Position numbers and translations under genes: made by a program
Notes under the pieces: generated by a model
Told to the model about the DNA's origin: nothing
What the model saw: only the letters and a program-made list of their open reading frames with translations
Database searches by the model: none
In this document: piece by piece, positions 1-8,641 of the stretch
Layout of the letters: each line of letters starts with the position of its first letter
Position numbering within the stretch: position 1 is the stretch's first letter
Assembly (NCBI GenBank): GCA_964494345.1
Contig: CAZBSI010000010.1
Location: forward strand, 42,992 to 106,991
Source of the DNA: DTKD01 sp964494345
Lineage (GTDB): Bacteria; Armatimonadota; UBA5829
DNA length: 64,000 nucleotides
Reading direction: 5' to 3'

Positions 1-1
1 C

Positions 2-235
2 GCGCTGATCAAAGTCAACGCTGACCAGGATTCAAGGGCGGCTATAATGCAGATTGTCGACATCTTCCGTGCTAAAATAATCGACATCAGCAGCCAATCG
101 TTCACCGTCGAGGTGACGGGGGGAAGCGACAAAGTCGACGCCATTGAGGACCTTTTGCGGCCGTATGGGATTATGGAAGTCGTGCGGACGGGAAAGATCG
201 CGATGGCTCGCGGCTCGCATACTGCGATGTCGTAA
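2..235 (+). CDS. ilvN: Acetolactate synthase small (regulatory) subunit, 3' part
   Basis: This is the C-terminal 77 codons of the regulatory subunit of acetohydroxyacid synthase, the first common enzyme of valine, leucine and isoleucine synthesis. The frame is open from base 2 to a TAA at 233-235. Visible family signatures are IVDIFRAKIIDIS, VTGGSDKVDAIEDLLRPYGI and the terminal VRTGKIAMARG, which match the C-terminal domain of IlvN/IlvH. The N-terminal ACT domain lies off the window. ilvC follows after 87 bases, so ilvBN-ilvC is the expected operon. The identity is clear; only the part seen here can be checked. Confidence 0.93.
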   Translation, partial: ALIKVNADQDSRAAIMQIVDIFRAKIIDISSQSFTVEVTGGSDKVDAIEDLLRPYGIMEVVRTGKIAMARGSHTAMS

Positions 236-322
236 CGTTGAGAATACAATCTAAAGAGGGTGCAGTTACTCGGGGTGATTACCTCAAGGCCGTAACCTCT
301 AACATCTAAAGTGGAGGGCGTA

Positions 323-1324
<1,002 letters not shown>

Positions 1325-1346
1325 GTTGTTTTAGCATATCGGAAAC

Positions 1347-1374
1347 GGGGAGCAGGGGTCAGCCTCTGCTCCTC
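1347..1374 (+). terminator. Hairpin after ilvC
   Basis: A stem built on GAGCAGGGG (1350-1358), a TCAG tetraloop and CCTCTGCTC (1363-1371), with one G-U pair and a few outer pairs, lies 25 bases after the ilvC stop. It is followed only by a weak T-rich stretch, so termination may be partial. Confidence 0.45.
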
Positions 1375-1393
1375 ACTTTGTAAATATATTTCT

Positions 1394-2410
1394 ATGAGAT
1401 ACCTGTTAATCGTTTTGCTCGTGGTGGGCCTGATGTCGTCTGGAGTCAATGCTCAGGTGCAAGTCAAATCGCCGGTGAAGATAATCTTCGATACGGATAT
1501 CGGTGACGATATCGACGATGCTCTGGCGCTTGCGATGCTGCATGCTCTTGCGGACCGAGGTGAAGTCGAAATATTGGCGGTGACGATTAGCAAGGACAAC
1601 CCCTGGTGCGCGGTTTATGCGGATATATTAAACTGCTTCTACGGGCGCCCGGATATCCCCATCGGAGTAGTGACTAACGGCAAGCGGCCCAATGACGGTT
1701 ATGCTACCACTGTGGCTTCTCGCAAAGTCGATGGGCAATTCGTTTATCCCAGAAACCTTGAATCGGGCACGATGGCTCCCAACGCTGTCGATCTTATGCG
1801 CCGCGTGCTCTCCCAGCAGCCGGACAACTCCGTAGTTATGATCAGCGTCGGCCCCAAGACCAACATCGCTCGGCTGCTTCAATCGAACCCGGATAAGCGA
1901 TCCCCTATGAGCGGTATGGATATGATCAAAAGCAAAGTCAGCAATTATGTTATGATGGGCGGCGATTTCAGAGAATCTGCTGCGCCGGAGTTTAATATTA
2001 AAACTGATGCCGACGCTGCCCGCGAGGTTTTCAAAGACTGGCCGACGCCGATTGTGATAAGTGGCTTTGATATCGGCAAGAAGGTATATTTCCCAGCCAC
2101 CAGCATCGAAAAAGACTACGGATATGTTAAGGATCATCCGGTAGCGGAGGCATATCGCGCCTATGCAAAAATGCCTTATGATCGCCCGACGTGGGATTTG
2201 ACCGCTGTTCTTTACGCCGCACGTCCGGATCACGGCTATTTTCATCTATCTGAGCCGGGGCAGGTGACTGTCGACGAGAAAGCGGTGACACATTTTACTC
2301 CAGCTAAGGACGGCAAGCACCGCTATTTCATCCTCCCGGACGACCAATGCGGCGCGGTCTTGCAGGCGTGTATCAAACTGGCTTCGTCGCCACCGGGTGC
2401 AAAAGAGTAG
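1394..2410 (+). CDS. Exported inosine/uridine-preferring nucleoside hydrolase family protein
   Basis: This 338-residue protein starts with a signal peptide (hydrophobic residues 3-20, cleavage near NAQ). The mature part opens with DTDIGDDIDDALALAMLH, the calcium-binding aspartate motif of the nucleoside hydrolase family. Further family features are VTISKDNPW, MISVGPKTNIARLL and the late TWDLTAVLYA. Family members cleave the N-glycosidic bond of ribonucleosides. Export suggests salvage or degradation of nucleosides outside the cytoplasm, but substrate is not predictable. The next gene starts two bases after its TAG, so the two are probably cotranscribed. Confidence 0.85.
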   Translation: MRYLLIVLLVVGLMSSGVNAQVQVKSPVKIIFDTDIGDDIDDALALAMLHALADRGEVEILAVTISKDNPWCAVYADILNCFYGRPDIPIGVVTNGKRPNDGYATTVASRKVDGQFVYPRNLESGTMAPNAVDLMRRVLSQQPDNSVVMISVGPKTNIARLLQSNPDKRSPMSGMDMIKSKVSNYVMMGGDFRESAAPEFNIKTDADAAREVFKDWPTPIVISGFDIGKKVYFPATSIEKDYGYVKDHPVAEAYRAYAKMPYDRPTWDLTAVLYAARPDHGYFHLSEPGQVTVDEKAVTHFTPAKDGKHRYFILPDDQCGAVLQACIKLASSPPGAKE

Positions 2411-2412
2411 AT

Positions 2413-2856
2413 ATGAGCAACAGAACTGCTAAAGAGACTGCTTTGGACTATTTCGCGCAAAAGTATAGCTGCGCGGAATCTGTGCTGTTAGGATTGGTGG
2501 AAGCGCACGGTATCGACTGCCCTAATGCGCCAAGGATCGCCAGCGGATTCGGCGGAGGGGTTGGGTCTTTCGGAGAGATATGCGGAGCGATTTCCGGAGC
2601 GGTTATGGTTTTGGGACTAAAATTCGGCCGGGATTCAGTCGATGCCGAGCAAAAGGTTATATGTTACGATAAAGTGAGCCGACTTCTCGAAGCGTTTGAA
2701 AGTGAGTTCGGCTCTGTCAGATGCGAGGTGTTGACAGGGTGCGTGATGCGAACCCCGGAAGGAAAAGCCCGGGCAAAAGAGCTTGATCTCCACAATACAT
2801 TGTGTCCGAAATTTGTAGCTTTCGCAGCAGAAACCGCATCCGAGCTGATAAAATAA
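2413..2856 (+). CDS. C_GCAxxG_C_C family redox-type protein
   Basis: This 147-residue protein matches the small family named for its C_GCAxxG_C_C cysteine pattern. The cysteines occur in YSCAESV, GEICGAISGAVMVLG, VRCEVLTGC and NTLCPK. The family is thought to be redox-active or to bind metal, but no reaction is established. The ATG at 2413 is used because it begins just after the previous stop; the open frame runs further upstream only inside the nucleoside hydrolase gene. There is no signal peptide, so it is probably cytoplasmic, unlike its exported neighbour. Confidence 0.75.
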   Translation: MSNRTAKETALDYFAQKYSCAESVLLGLVEAHGIDCPNAPRIASGFGGGVGSFGEICGAISGAVMVLGLKFGRDSVDAEQKVICYDKVSRLLEAFESEFGSVRCEVLTGCVMRTPEGKARAKELDLHNTLCPKFVAFAAETASELIK

Positions 2857-2895
2857 ACAGAGCCGAATAAACGAAGTGAGCAGGCAGTTCGTATT

Positions 2896-3230
2896 CCGTC
2901 ATTTCGAGCAAGGTGAGAAATCTGCGCACAATGTCATTTCGAACGCAGTGAGAAATCTGCTTTTCTTGACGAAGCGAGCAGCCCGCGCACATCGTCATTT
3001 CGAGCAAGGCGAAAAATGTGCGCACAATGTCATTTCGAACGCAGTGAGAAATCTGCTTTTCTTGACGAAGCGANNNNNNNNNNNNNNNNNNNNNNNNNNN
3101 NNNNNNNNNNNNNNNNNNNNNNNNNNNNNNNNNNNNNNNNNNNNNNNNNNNNNNNNNNNNNNNNNNNNNNNNNAAGGCGAAAAATGTGCGCACAATGTCA
3201 TTTCGAACGCAGTGAGAAATCTGCTTTTTC
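2896..3230. repeat. Tandem array of about 97-bp units containing the GTCATTTCGAACG repeat
   Basis: The 2857-3333 gap between genes is filled mainly by a tandem array. Each unit pairs a CGTCATTTCGAGCAAGG half with a GTCATTTCGAACGCAGTGAG half and ends CTTGACGAAGCGA. Units begin near 2896 and 2992, and another resumes after the N run. Both strands stay open by chance across it and give spurious peptides rich in FERSEKSA-like strings. The same core recurs near 38249, 38478 and 53797. It is noncoding and its function is unknown. Confidence 0.85.
3074..3173. other. Assembly gap (100 Ns)
   Basis: Exactly 100 Ns sit inside the tandem array and flanking units are nearly identical. This is a placeholder scaffold gap caused by the repeat, so the true length and unit number are unknown. 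Confidence 0.98.
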
Positions 3231-3260
3231 GGGACGGGCTGCAATACCGGCTAATGAACC

Positions 3261-3284
3261 TCTTTACCGCATAACCGGTAAAGA
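3261..3284 (+). promoter_or_regulatory. Perfect hairpin in the leuA leader
   Basis: TCTTTACCG (3261-3269) and CGGTAAAGA (3276-3284) form a perfect 9-bp stem with a 6-base loop, 50 bases before leuA. No T run follows and no T-box sequence is seen. It could be a weak terminator of upstream transcription or part of a leader; its role is undecided. Confidence 0.3.
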
Positions 3285-3333
3285 CTAATAAGCGACGGCA
3301 TAGCCGCCGCATTTTGAGCTTAAAGGTGAAGTG

Positions 3334-4890
3334 ATGGCTAGAAAAATCCGTATTTTTGACACCACGCTGCGTGACGGCGAACAATCGCCGGGCGCGAGTA
3401 TGAACATTGAGGAGAAGCTGGAAGTCGCCAAGCAGTTGGCGCGGCTGAAAGTGGACGTAATCGAGGCGGGGTTCCCGATATCCTCGCCGGGTGATTTCGA
3501 GGCAGTAAAGGCGGTCGCGCAGACCGTTAAGGGGCCTGCTGTCGCCGGGCTGTGTCGAGCAGCAGTTGCCGACATAGACCGCGCCTGGGAAGCCCTGCAG
3601 CATGCCAAAAAACCCCTAATCCACACATTCCTCGCGACCTCCGATATTCACCTTGAAAAGAAGCTCAAAAAGACCAGATCCGAGGCTCTCGCAATCGCCG
3701 TTGCCGCTGTGAAGCACGCTAAAGCCTACACCGAGGAAGTGGAGTTCTCCGCTGAGGACGCCTCCCGAAGCGATTTCGATTATTTGTGTGAGGTCGTCGA
3801 AGCGGTGATCGACGCTGGCGCGACCATAGTAAATCTGCCGGACACGGTCGGTTATGCGATTCCCAGCGAGTATGGCGATATGATCCGCAGGGTAATAGAG
3901 AAAGTGCCTAACTCCAAAAAGGCGATCTTCAGCGTACACTGCCACAACGATTTGGGCCTGGGTGTTGCAAACTCCCTGGCTGCGGTTGCTAACGGTGTCG
4001 GACAGGTAGAATGCACTATAAACGGCCTCGGCGAGCGCGCCGGCAATGCGGCTTTGGAAGAGGTCGTTATGGCGATCCACACCCGCGCTGATCTGTTCTG
4101 TGCGACCACCGGCATAAACACTCGTGAGATTTACCGCGCCAGCAGACTGGTTTCGGACGTCACCGGACTGGCGGTTCAGGTAAATAAGGCTATCGTCGGC
4201 AGCAACGCATTTGCGCACGAAGCAGGTATCCACCAGCACGGCGTCTTGCAGGACAAACGCACCTATGAGATCATGGATGCGGAGTCCGTCGGTCTGACCG
4301 AGAGCAAGCTGGTTCTGGGCAAGCACTCCGGTCGCCACGCTTTCGAGGACAGGCTGAAATCGCTAGGCTATAATTTGGGCAAGGCGGAACTTGACAAGGC
4401 ATTCGCCCGTTTCAAGGTCACGGCCGATAAGAAAAAAGAGATTTTCGACGAGGACCTGGAAGCGATAGTCGCCGACGAAGCGCACACCATTCCGGCCAAA
4501 TACGAGTTAACCTATATGCTCGCAATGACCAGCCTCGACGGAATACCGACCGCCACCATCAAGCTCAAAAGCGACAGCGGCGACATCGTAGAAGCGGGAA
4601 TCGGGGTTGGTTCGGTCGACGCGATCTATAAGACCATCGATAAAATGGTGGATGTGGAATACAGCCTGGTGGACTTCGTTGTAAAGTCCGTCACCGGCGG
4701 CACCGACGCGCTCGGCGAGGTCACGGTGAAGCTGGAGGCTCCGAACGGGGAGATATACACCGGCAGGGGTGCAAGCTTGGACGTAGTTGAGGCCAGCGCG
4801 AAGGCGTATGTGAACGCGATCAATAAACTGGTACACTACGAAGCCCTTCGTGGCAACGGCAGCAAACCCAGAGACCGTGCAAGGCTGTAA
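3334..4890 (+). CDS. leuA: 2-isopropylmalate synthase
   Basis: This enzyme condenses 2-oxoisovalerate with acetyl-CoA, the committed step to leucine. The protein has 518 residues, typical of full-length LeuA. The TIM-barrel domain has IFDTTLRDGEQSPGA near residue 5, VHCHNDLGLGVANSLAAV with the metal-binding HxH, and GLGERAGNAALEEV. The HEAGIHQHG linker follows, then the C-terminal regulatory domain (about 380-500), where leucine feedback normally acts. ATG 3334 is preferred over GTG 3331 because AAAGGTGA lies at suitable distance. It opens the leuA-leuCDB-cimA block. Confidence 0.96.
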   Translation: MARKIRIFDTTLRDGEQSPGASMNIEEKLEVAKQLARLKVDVIEAGFPISSPGDFEAVKAVAQTVKGPAVAGLCRAAVADIDRAWEALQHAKKPLIHTFLATSDIHLEKKLKKTRSEALAIAVAAVKHAKAYTEEVEFSAEDASRSDFDYLCEVVEAVIDAGATIVNLPDTVGYAIPSEYGDMIRRVIEKVPNSKKAIFSVHCHNDLGLGVANSLAAVANGVGQVECTINGLGERAGNAALEEVVMAIHTRADLFCATTGINTREIYRASRLVSDVTGLAVQVNKAIVGSNAFAHEAGIHQHGVLQDKRTYEIMDAESVGLTESKLVLGKHSGRHAFEDRLKSLGYNLGKAELDKAFARFKVTADKKKEIFDEDLEAIVADEAHTIPAKYELTYMLAMTSLDGIPTATIKLKSDSGDIVEAGIGVGSVDAIYKTIDKMVDVEYSLVDFVVKSVTGGTDALGEVTVKLEAPNGEIYTGRGASLDVVEASAKAYVNAINKLVHYEALRGNGSKPRDRARL

Positions 4891-4908
4891 CAGCGGCTAA
4901 TTAAACTT

Positions 4909-4930
4909 GTGGCGATGTCCGAATCGCCAC
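4909..4930. repeat. TGGCGAT/ATCGCCA hairpin element after leuA
   Basis: GTGGCGAT (4909-4916), loop GTCCGA and ATCGCCAC (4923-4930) form a perfect 8-bp stem. The same core recurs at 20917-20936 and 55248-55267, with looser relatives elsewhere, so it is a dispersed intergenic family. It has no T run here. Confidence 0.65.
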
Positions 4931-5000
4931 ATAGACATAAAAAGCAGGGTATTGCTGTAAAAACCTTAGAGAATTGATCTATTTTCGAGGGGTGGCGAAT

Positions 5001-5729
5001 ATGGGTACTCTTGAGGTAACATTTCTGGAAGTGCCGCAGGTGGGACGGCCGGCGAGTATTTTGCACGGCGCGGAGAAAAAAGCAACGTCAGCGGTAACGT
5101 GGACACAGCAGCATCCGACCAAAAAGAACCTGTATCGTGTTGCGGTTGCCAACGGACAGATATTCGTAGGCGAATACAATCCATATGCGCTCGCGAACAC
5201 ACAACCTGTTCAGGATCAGATGCAAAACCCTGCATCTACGCCGGTTTATGGCTACGCCCTCCCTGCAGGCTGCCTTGCGCGAGCGGTAGGGGTGAATGGT
5301 CAGATAGAGCTTTATGAGGATTATCTTACAATAAAAAGAAAAGGTGTCATTTCGTTTATTTCACACGGATTCAAAGGCGATAAAGAAATCTACCTGGATC
5401 AAATCAGCGCAGTGCAAATAAAACAGTGTGGCACGGTTACCAGCGGTTATCTGCAGATAGTATTCAAAGGCAGCCAGGAAAGCAAATCTGCACTTTTGGA
5501 TTCCGTGACTGACGAAAATACTATTGTGTTCTGGCCGGACCGCGAATCCGAGTTTCTGCACCTGAAGATGCTGCTCGATAAGCAACGGCGTCTATCAAGG
5601 CAAGGACCGCCGGCGTCTACATCGACATCAGTCGCCGATGAGATTGAAAAATTGGATTCTTTGAGACGGCGGGGCATAATAACAGACAAGGAATTTGAAG
5701 CGAAAAAGCGAGAGCTTTTGGGCCTTTAA
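5001..5729 (+). CDS. SHOCT-domain protein with a PH-like/DUF4429-type region
   Basis: The function is not known. The 242-residue protein has a middle region of beta strands (about 85-180), with GQIELYEDYLTIKRKGV and YLDQISAVQIKQ, resembling the bacterial PH-like DUF4429 fold. It ends in a SHOCT segment (about 210-242), IEKLDSLRRRGIITDKEFE, a short oligomerisation-type helix pair common at the C-terminus of bacterial proteins. There is no signal peptide or membrane segment. ATG 5001 is chosen over TTG 4974 because GAGGGG sits eight bases upstream. It splits leuA from leuC, yet nothing in it suggests leucine metabolism. Confidence 0.7.
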   Translation: MGTLEVTFLEVPQVGRPASILHGAEKKATSAVTWTQQHPTKKNLYRVAVANGQIFVGEYNPYALANTQPVQDQMQNPASTPVYGYALPAGCLARAVGVNGQIELYEDYLTIKRKGVISFISHGFKGDKEIYLDQISAVQIKQCGTVTSGYLQIVFKGSQESKSALLDSVTDENTIVFWPDRESEFLHLKMLLDKQRRLSRQGPPASTSTSVADEIEKLDSLRRRGIITDKEFEAKKRELLGL

Positions 5730-5766
5730 AATACATAAATACTAAGCAAACAGTTAAGGACTAATC

Positions 5767-7029
5767 ATGGGACAAACAATCACCCAAAAAATACTGGCCG
5801 CGCATTGCGGTAAAGAGAGTGTGGAGCCGGGCGAGTTGATCAACGCTCGCCTGGATATGGTGCTCGGCAACGACATCACTGCGCCGATCGCCATTCGTGA
5901 GTTCGAAAAAATCGGGGCGGAGACCGTCTTCGACAAGGACAGGGTCGCGCTCGTGCCGGACCATTCCACCCCGAACAAGGACATCAAATCCGCTCAACTC
6001 GTGAAGATTCTGCGTGACTTCGCGCGCAAGCATAATATCACCTATTTCTTCGAGATCGGCAAGATGGGGATTGAGCATACTCTTCTCCCCGACGAGGGCC
6101 TGGTGCTGCCGGGCGACGCGATCATCGGCGCCGACAGCCACACTTGCACCTACGGCGCTCTTGGGGCATTCTCCACAGGTGTCGGATCCACCGACCTGGC
6201 CTGTGCGATGGCTCTCGGCGAGACCTGGTTCAAAGTCCCCGAAGCCATCAAGTTCATATACTATGGCAAACTGCCGAAGTGGGTCAGCGGCAAGGACCTC
6301 ATTCTATATACGATAGGCAAAATCGGGGTCGACGGCGCGCTTTATTGCAGCATGGAGTTCACCGGCGAGACCATCTCCGAGCTGGATATGGCAGGCCGGT
6401 TTACTATGTGTAATATGGCCATCGAAGCCGGCGGCAAGAACGGGATTATGGAGCCGGACGAGAAAACCCTGGCCTATGTTCAACCTCGCGCTAAGCGCGA
6501 ATTCAAGCTCTACAAGAGCGACCCGGACGCGGTCTACAAAGACGTAATCGAAATCGATGTCAGCAAACTGGAACCGATCGTCAGCTTCCCGCATTTGCCG
6601 GATAACACTAAACCAGTCTCTGAGGCGACTCATATAAACATCGATCAATCCGTGATCGGCTCCTGCACCAACGGCCGCATTGAGGATTTGCGCATCGCTG
6701 CCAGTGTTATCAAGGGGCATAAGGTTCATCCCGATGTCAGGCTCATAGTTATCCCTGCGACCCAGGAGATATATCTCCAGTCTATTAAAGAAGGCCTCAC
6801 AGAGATATTCGTCGAGGCTGGTGGGGCGGTCAGCACCCCGACCTGTGGGCCGTGTCTTGGCGGTCATATGGGAGTGCTCGCGGAGGGCGAGCGCGCCGTC
6901 TCAACCACAAACCGCAACTTTGTCGGTCGAATGGGTCACACCAAATCCGAAGTATATCTCGCCAGCCCCGCAATAGCGGCGGCATCGGCTGTGTTGGGCC
7001 GCATCGGCAGCCCGGATGAACTAAAGTAG
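5767..7029 (+). CDS. leuC: 3-isopropylmalate dehydratase large subunit
   Basis: LeuC with LeuD isomerises 2- to 3-isopropylmalate through a 4Fe-4S cluster. The protein has 420 residues, the length of the shorter bacterial/archaeal-type LeuC. Seen are ADSHTCTYGALGAFSTGVGS (about 123-142), VIGSCTNGRIEDL with the first cluster Cys, and TPTCGPCLGGHMGVL with the other two. It contains IEAGGKNGIMEPDEKT, typical of this enzyme. leuD starts eight bases after its stop, so both subunits are made from one message. The close relative homoaconitase is excluded only by context. Confidence 0.95.
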   Translation: MGQTITQKILAAHCGKESVEPGELINARLDMVLGNDITAPIAIREFEKIGAETVFDKDRVALVPDHSTPNKDIKSAQLVKILRDFARKHNITYFFEIGKMGIEHTLLPDEGLVLPGDAIIGADSHTCTYGALGAFSTGVGSTDLACAMALGETWFKVPEAIKFIYYGKLPKWVSGKDLILYTIGKIGVDGALYCSMEFTGETISELDMAGRFTMCNMAIEAGGKNGIMEPDEKTLAYVQPRAKREFKLYKSDPDAVYKDVIEIDVSKLEPIVSFPHLPDNTKPVSEATHINIDQSVIGSCTNGRIEDLRIAASVIKGHKVHPDVRLIVIPATQEIYLQSIKEGLTEIFVEAGGAVSTPTCGPCLGGHMGVLAEGERAVSTTNRNFVGRMGHTKSEVYLASPAIAAASAVLGRIGSPDELK

Positions 7030-7037
7030 AGGACAAA

Positions 7038-7529
7038 ATGATCAAAGGTAAGGTACATAAATACGGAAACAACGTCGATACGGACGTTATAATACCGGCG
7101 AGATATCTCAACACCACCGATCCTGCCGAACTGGCAACCCACTGCATGGAAGATATCGACGCCGACTTCGCGAAAACGGTGCAGGCTGGCGATATAATCG
7201 TAGCAGAGGACAACTTCGGCTGCGGTTCATCGCGCGAGCATGCCCCGATCGCGATCAAAGCGTCCGGCATCTCCTGCGTAATCGCAAACACGTTCGCCCG
7301 CATCTTCTATCGCAACTCGCTGAACACGGGCCTGCCGATTTTGGAATGCCCGGAGGCGGTCGCCGGTATCAGCAAAGGCGACACAGTCGAGATCGACCTG
7401 GAATCAGGCAAGATCACAAACGTGACGACCGGTAAATCCTTCCAGGCGAACCCGTTCCCGCCCTTTATGAGAGAGCTAATCGAAGTTGGCGGCCTGGTGA
7501 ATTACGCTAAAGCTAAGGTTGGCAAGTGA
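7038..7529 (+). CDS. leuD: 3-isopropylmalate dehydratase small subunit
   Basis: This 163-residue swivel-domain partner of LeuC matches the short LeuD form. It begins with KVHKYGNNVDTDVIIPARYL and contains the substrate-binding FGCGSSREHAP signature near residues 59-69. NTFARIFYRNSLNTGLP follows, as in all aconitase-superfamily small subunits. Its TGA overlaps the leuB ATG by one base (TGATG), so translation of the two is probably coupled. Confidence 0.95.
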   Translation: MIKGKVHKYGNNVDTDVIIPARYLNTTDPAELATHCMEDIDADFAKTVQAGDIIVAEDNFGCGSSREHAPIAIKASGISCVIANTFARIFYRNSLNTGLPILECPEAVAGISKGDTVEIDLESGKITNVTTGKSFQANPFPPFMRELIEVGGLVNYAKAKVGK

Positions 7530-8626
7530 TGTCATCTCGATCGTATAAGATAGCTGTTTTGCCGGGTGATGGGATCGGCGTTGAGATTGTGCCTCAGGGC
7601 ATCAAGGCTCTCGACGCGGTCGCATCCAAGCTCGGCATCGCGTTTGAATACACGGAAGCACTTGTCGGAGGCGCGGCGATCGACGCAGTAGGGGTGCCGC
7701 TTCCGGATGAGACGCTCAAGCTATCGTTAGAAAGCGACGCGGTATTTTTCGGCGCAGTCGGAGGAGCCAAATGGGACAACCTCCAGCCGGTCAGTATGCG
7801 ACCGGAACCGGGTGGTTTGTTCCCGCTTAGAAAATCACTTGGCGCTTATGCCAACCTGCGTCCGGTGATCGTCTTCGAATCGCTTATATCCGCCTCCAGC
7901 CTCAAATCCGAACGGTTGGAAGGCGGCGTCGACATCCTGTTCGTGCGTGAACTCACCGGGGGCATCTACTTCGGCAAGCCTAAAGAAAGACGGGAAGTCG
8001 ATGGCGAAACGGTAGCAATCGACACCTGTTCCTACAGCGATTTCGAGATCAGACGAATCGCGCACATGGCTTTTTTGCAGGCACGCAGGCGGCGTGGGAT
8101 CGTCCATTCGATCGACAAAGCCAATGTAATGGAGACATCCAGACTCTGGCGCGAAGTGGTGACAGAAGTGGCGGCTCAGTACCCGGACGTCACCCTTACT
8201 CATATGCTGGCCGACAACTGCGGAATGCAACTATTGCGCAACCCGAAGCAGTTTGATGTAATACTGGCGGATAACCTCTTTGGTGATTTGCTTACCGACG
8301 AGGCCGCTATGCTTGCGGGTTCGCTGGGGATGTTGCCTTCCGCAAGCGTAGGGGAGCAGCACGGCGGGCTATATGAGCCTATTCATGGTTCCGCGCCGGA
8401 CATAGCAGGTCAGGACATCGCCAACCCTATCGCCACTATTCTCACTGCGGCTATGATGCTGCGATACGCGTGCGATTGCCCGGACGGGGCGGTAATGATT
8501 CGAGCCGCTGTGGAATCTGTGCTTAACGACGGCTATCGAACGGTGGATATTGCGGAGCCGAATTGTCAAACCGTTTCCTGCAGCAAGATGGGCGATCTGG
8601 TCGCCGAGCGAATATCTCAGAGTTAG
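7529..8626 (+). CDS. leuB: 3-isopropylmalate dehydrogenase
   Basis: LeuB oxidatively decarboxylates 3-isopropylmalate to 2-oxoisocaproate with NAD+. The protein has 365 residues. VLPGDGIGVEIVPQG is at the N-terminus. FVRELTGGIYFGKP carries the substrate Arg, DKANVMETSRLWR the catalytic Lys, and LADNCGMQL and DNLFGDLLTDEA supply metal-binding aspartates. EPIHGSAPDIAG is the NAD-binding loop. The ATG overlapping the leuD stop is chosen over the in-frame GTG one codon earlier. cimA follows 15 bases downstream. Confidence 0.96.
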   Translation: MSSRSYKIAVLPGDGIGVEIVPQGIKALDAVASKLGIAFEYTEALVGGAAIDAVGVPLPDETLKLSLESDAVFFGAVGGAKWDNLQPVSMRPEPGGLFPLRKSLGAYANLRPVIVFESLISASSLKSERLEGGVDILFVRELTGGIYFGKPKERREVDGETVAIDTCSYSDFEIRRIAHMAFLQARRRRGIVHSIDKANVMETSRLWREVVTEVAAQYPDVTLTHMLADNCGMQLLRNPKQFDVILADNLFGDLLTDEAAMLAGSLGMLPSASVGEQHGGLYEPIHGSAPDIAGQDIANPIATILTAAMMLRYACDCPDGAVMIRAAVESVLNDGYRTVDIAEPNCQTVSCSKMGDLVAERISQS

Positions 8627-8641
8627 AGACGAGAACCTAGA

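Noticed and set aside
236..322. T-box or attenuator leader before ilvC
   Set aside because: Only short pairing (GTTAC/GTAAC) is seen, with no T-box sequence and no terminator.
2876..3603. Long open frames on both strands across the repeat array and the Ns
   Set aside because: They run through 100 Ns and through tandem noncoding units; the peptides are repeat-derived strings with no domain, and both strands are open by chance.
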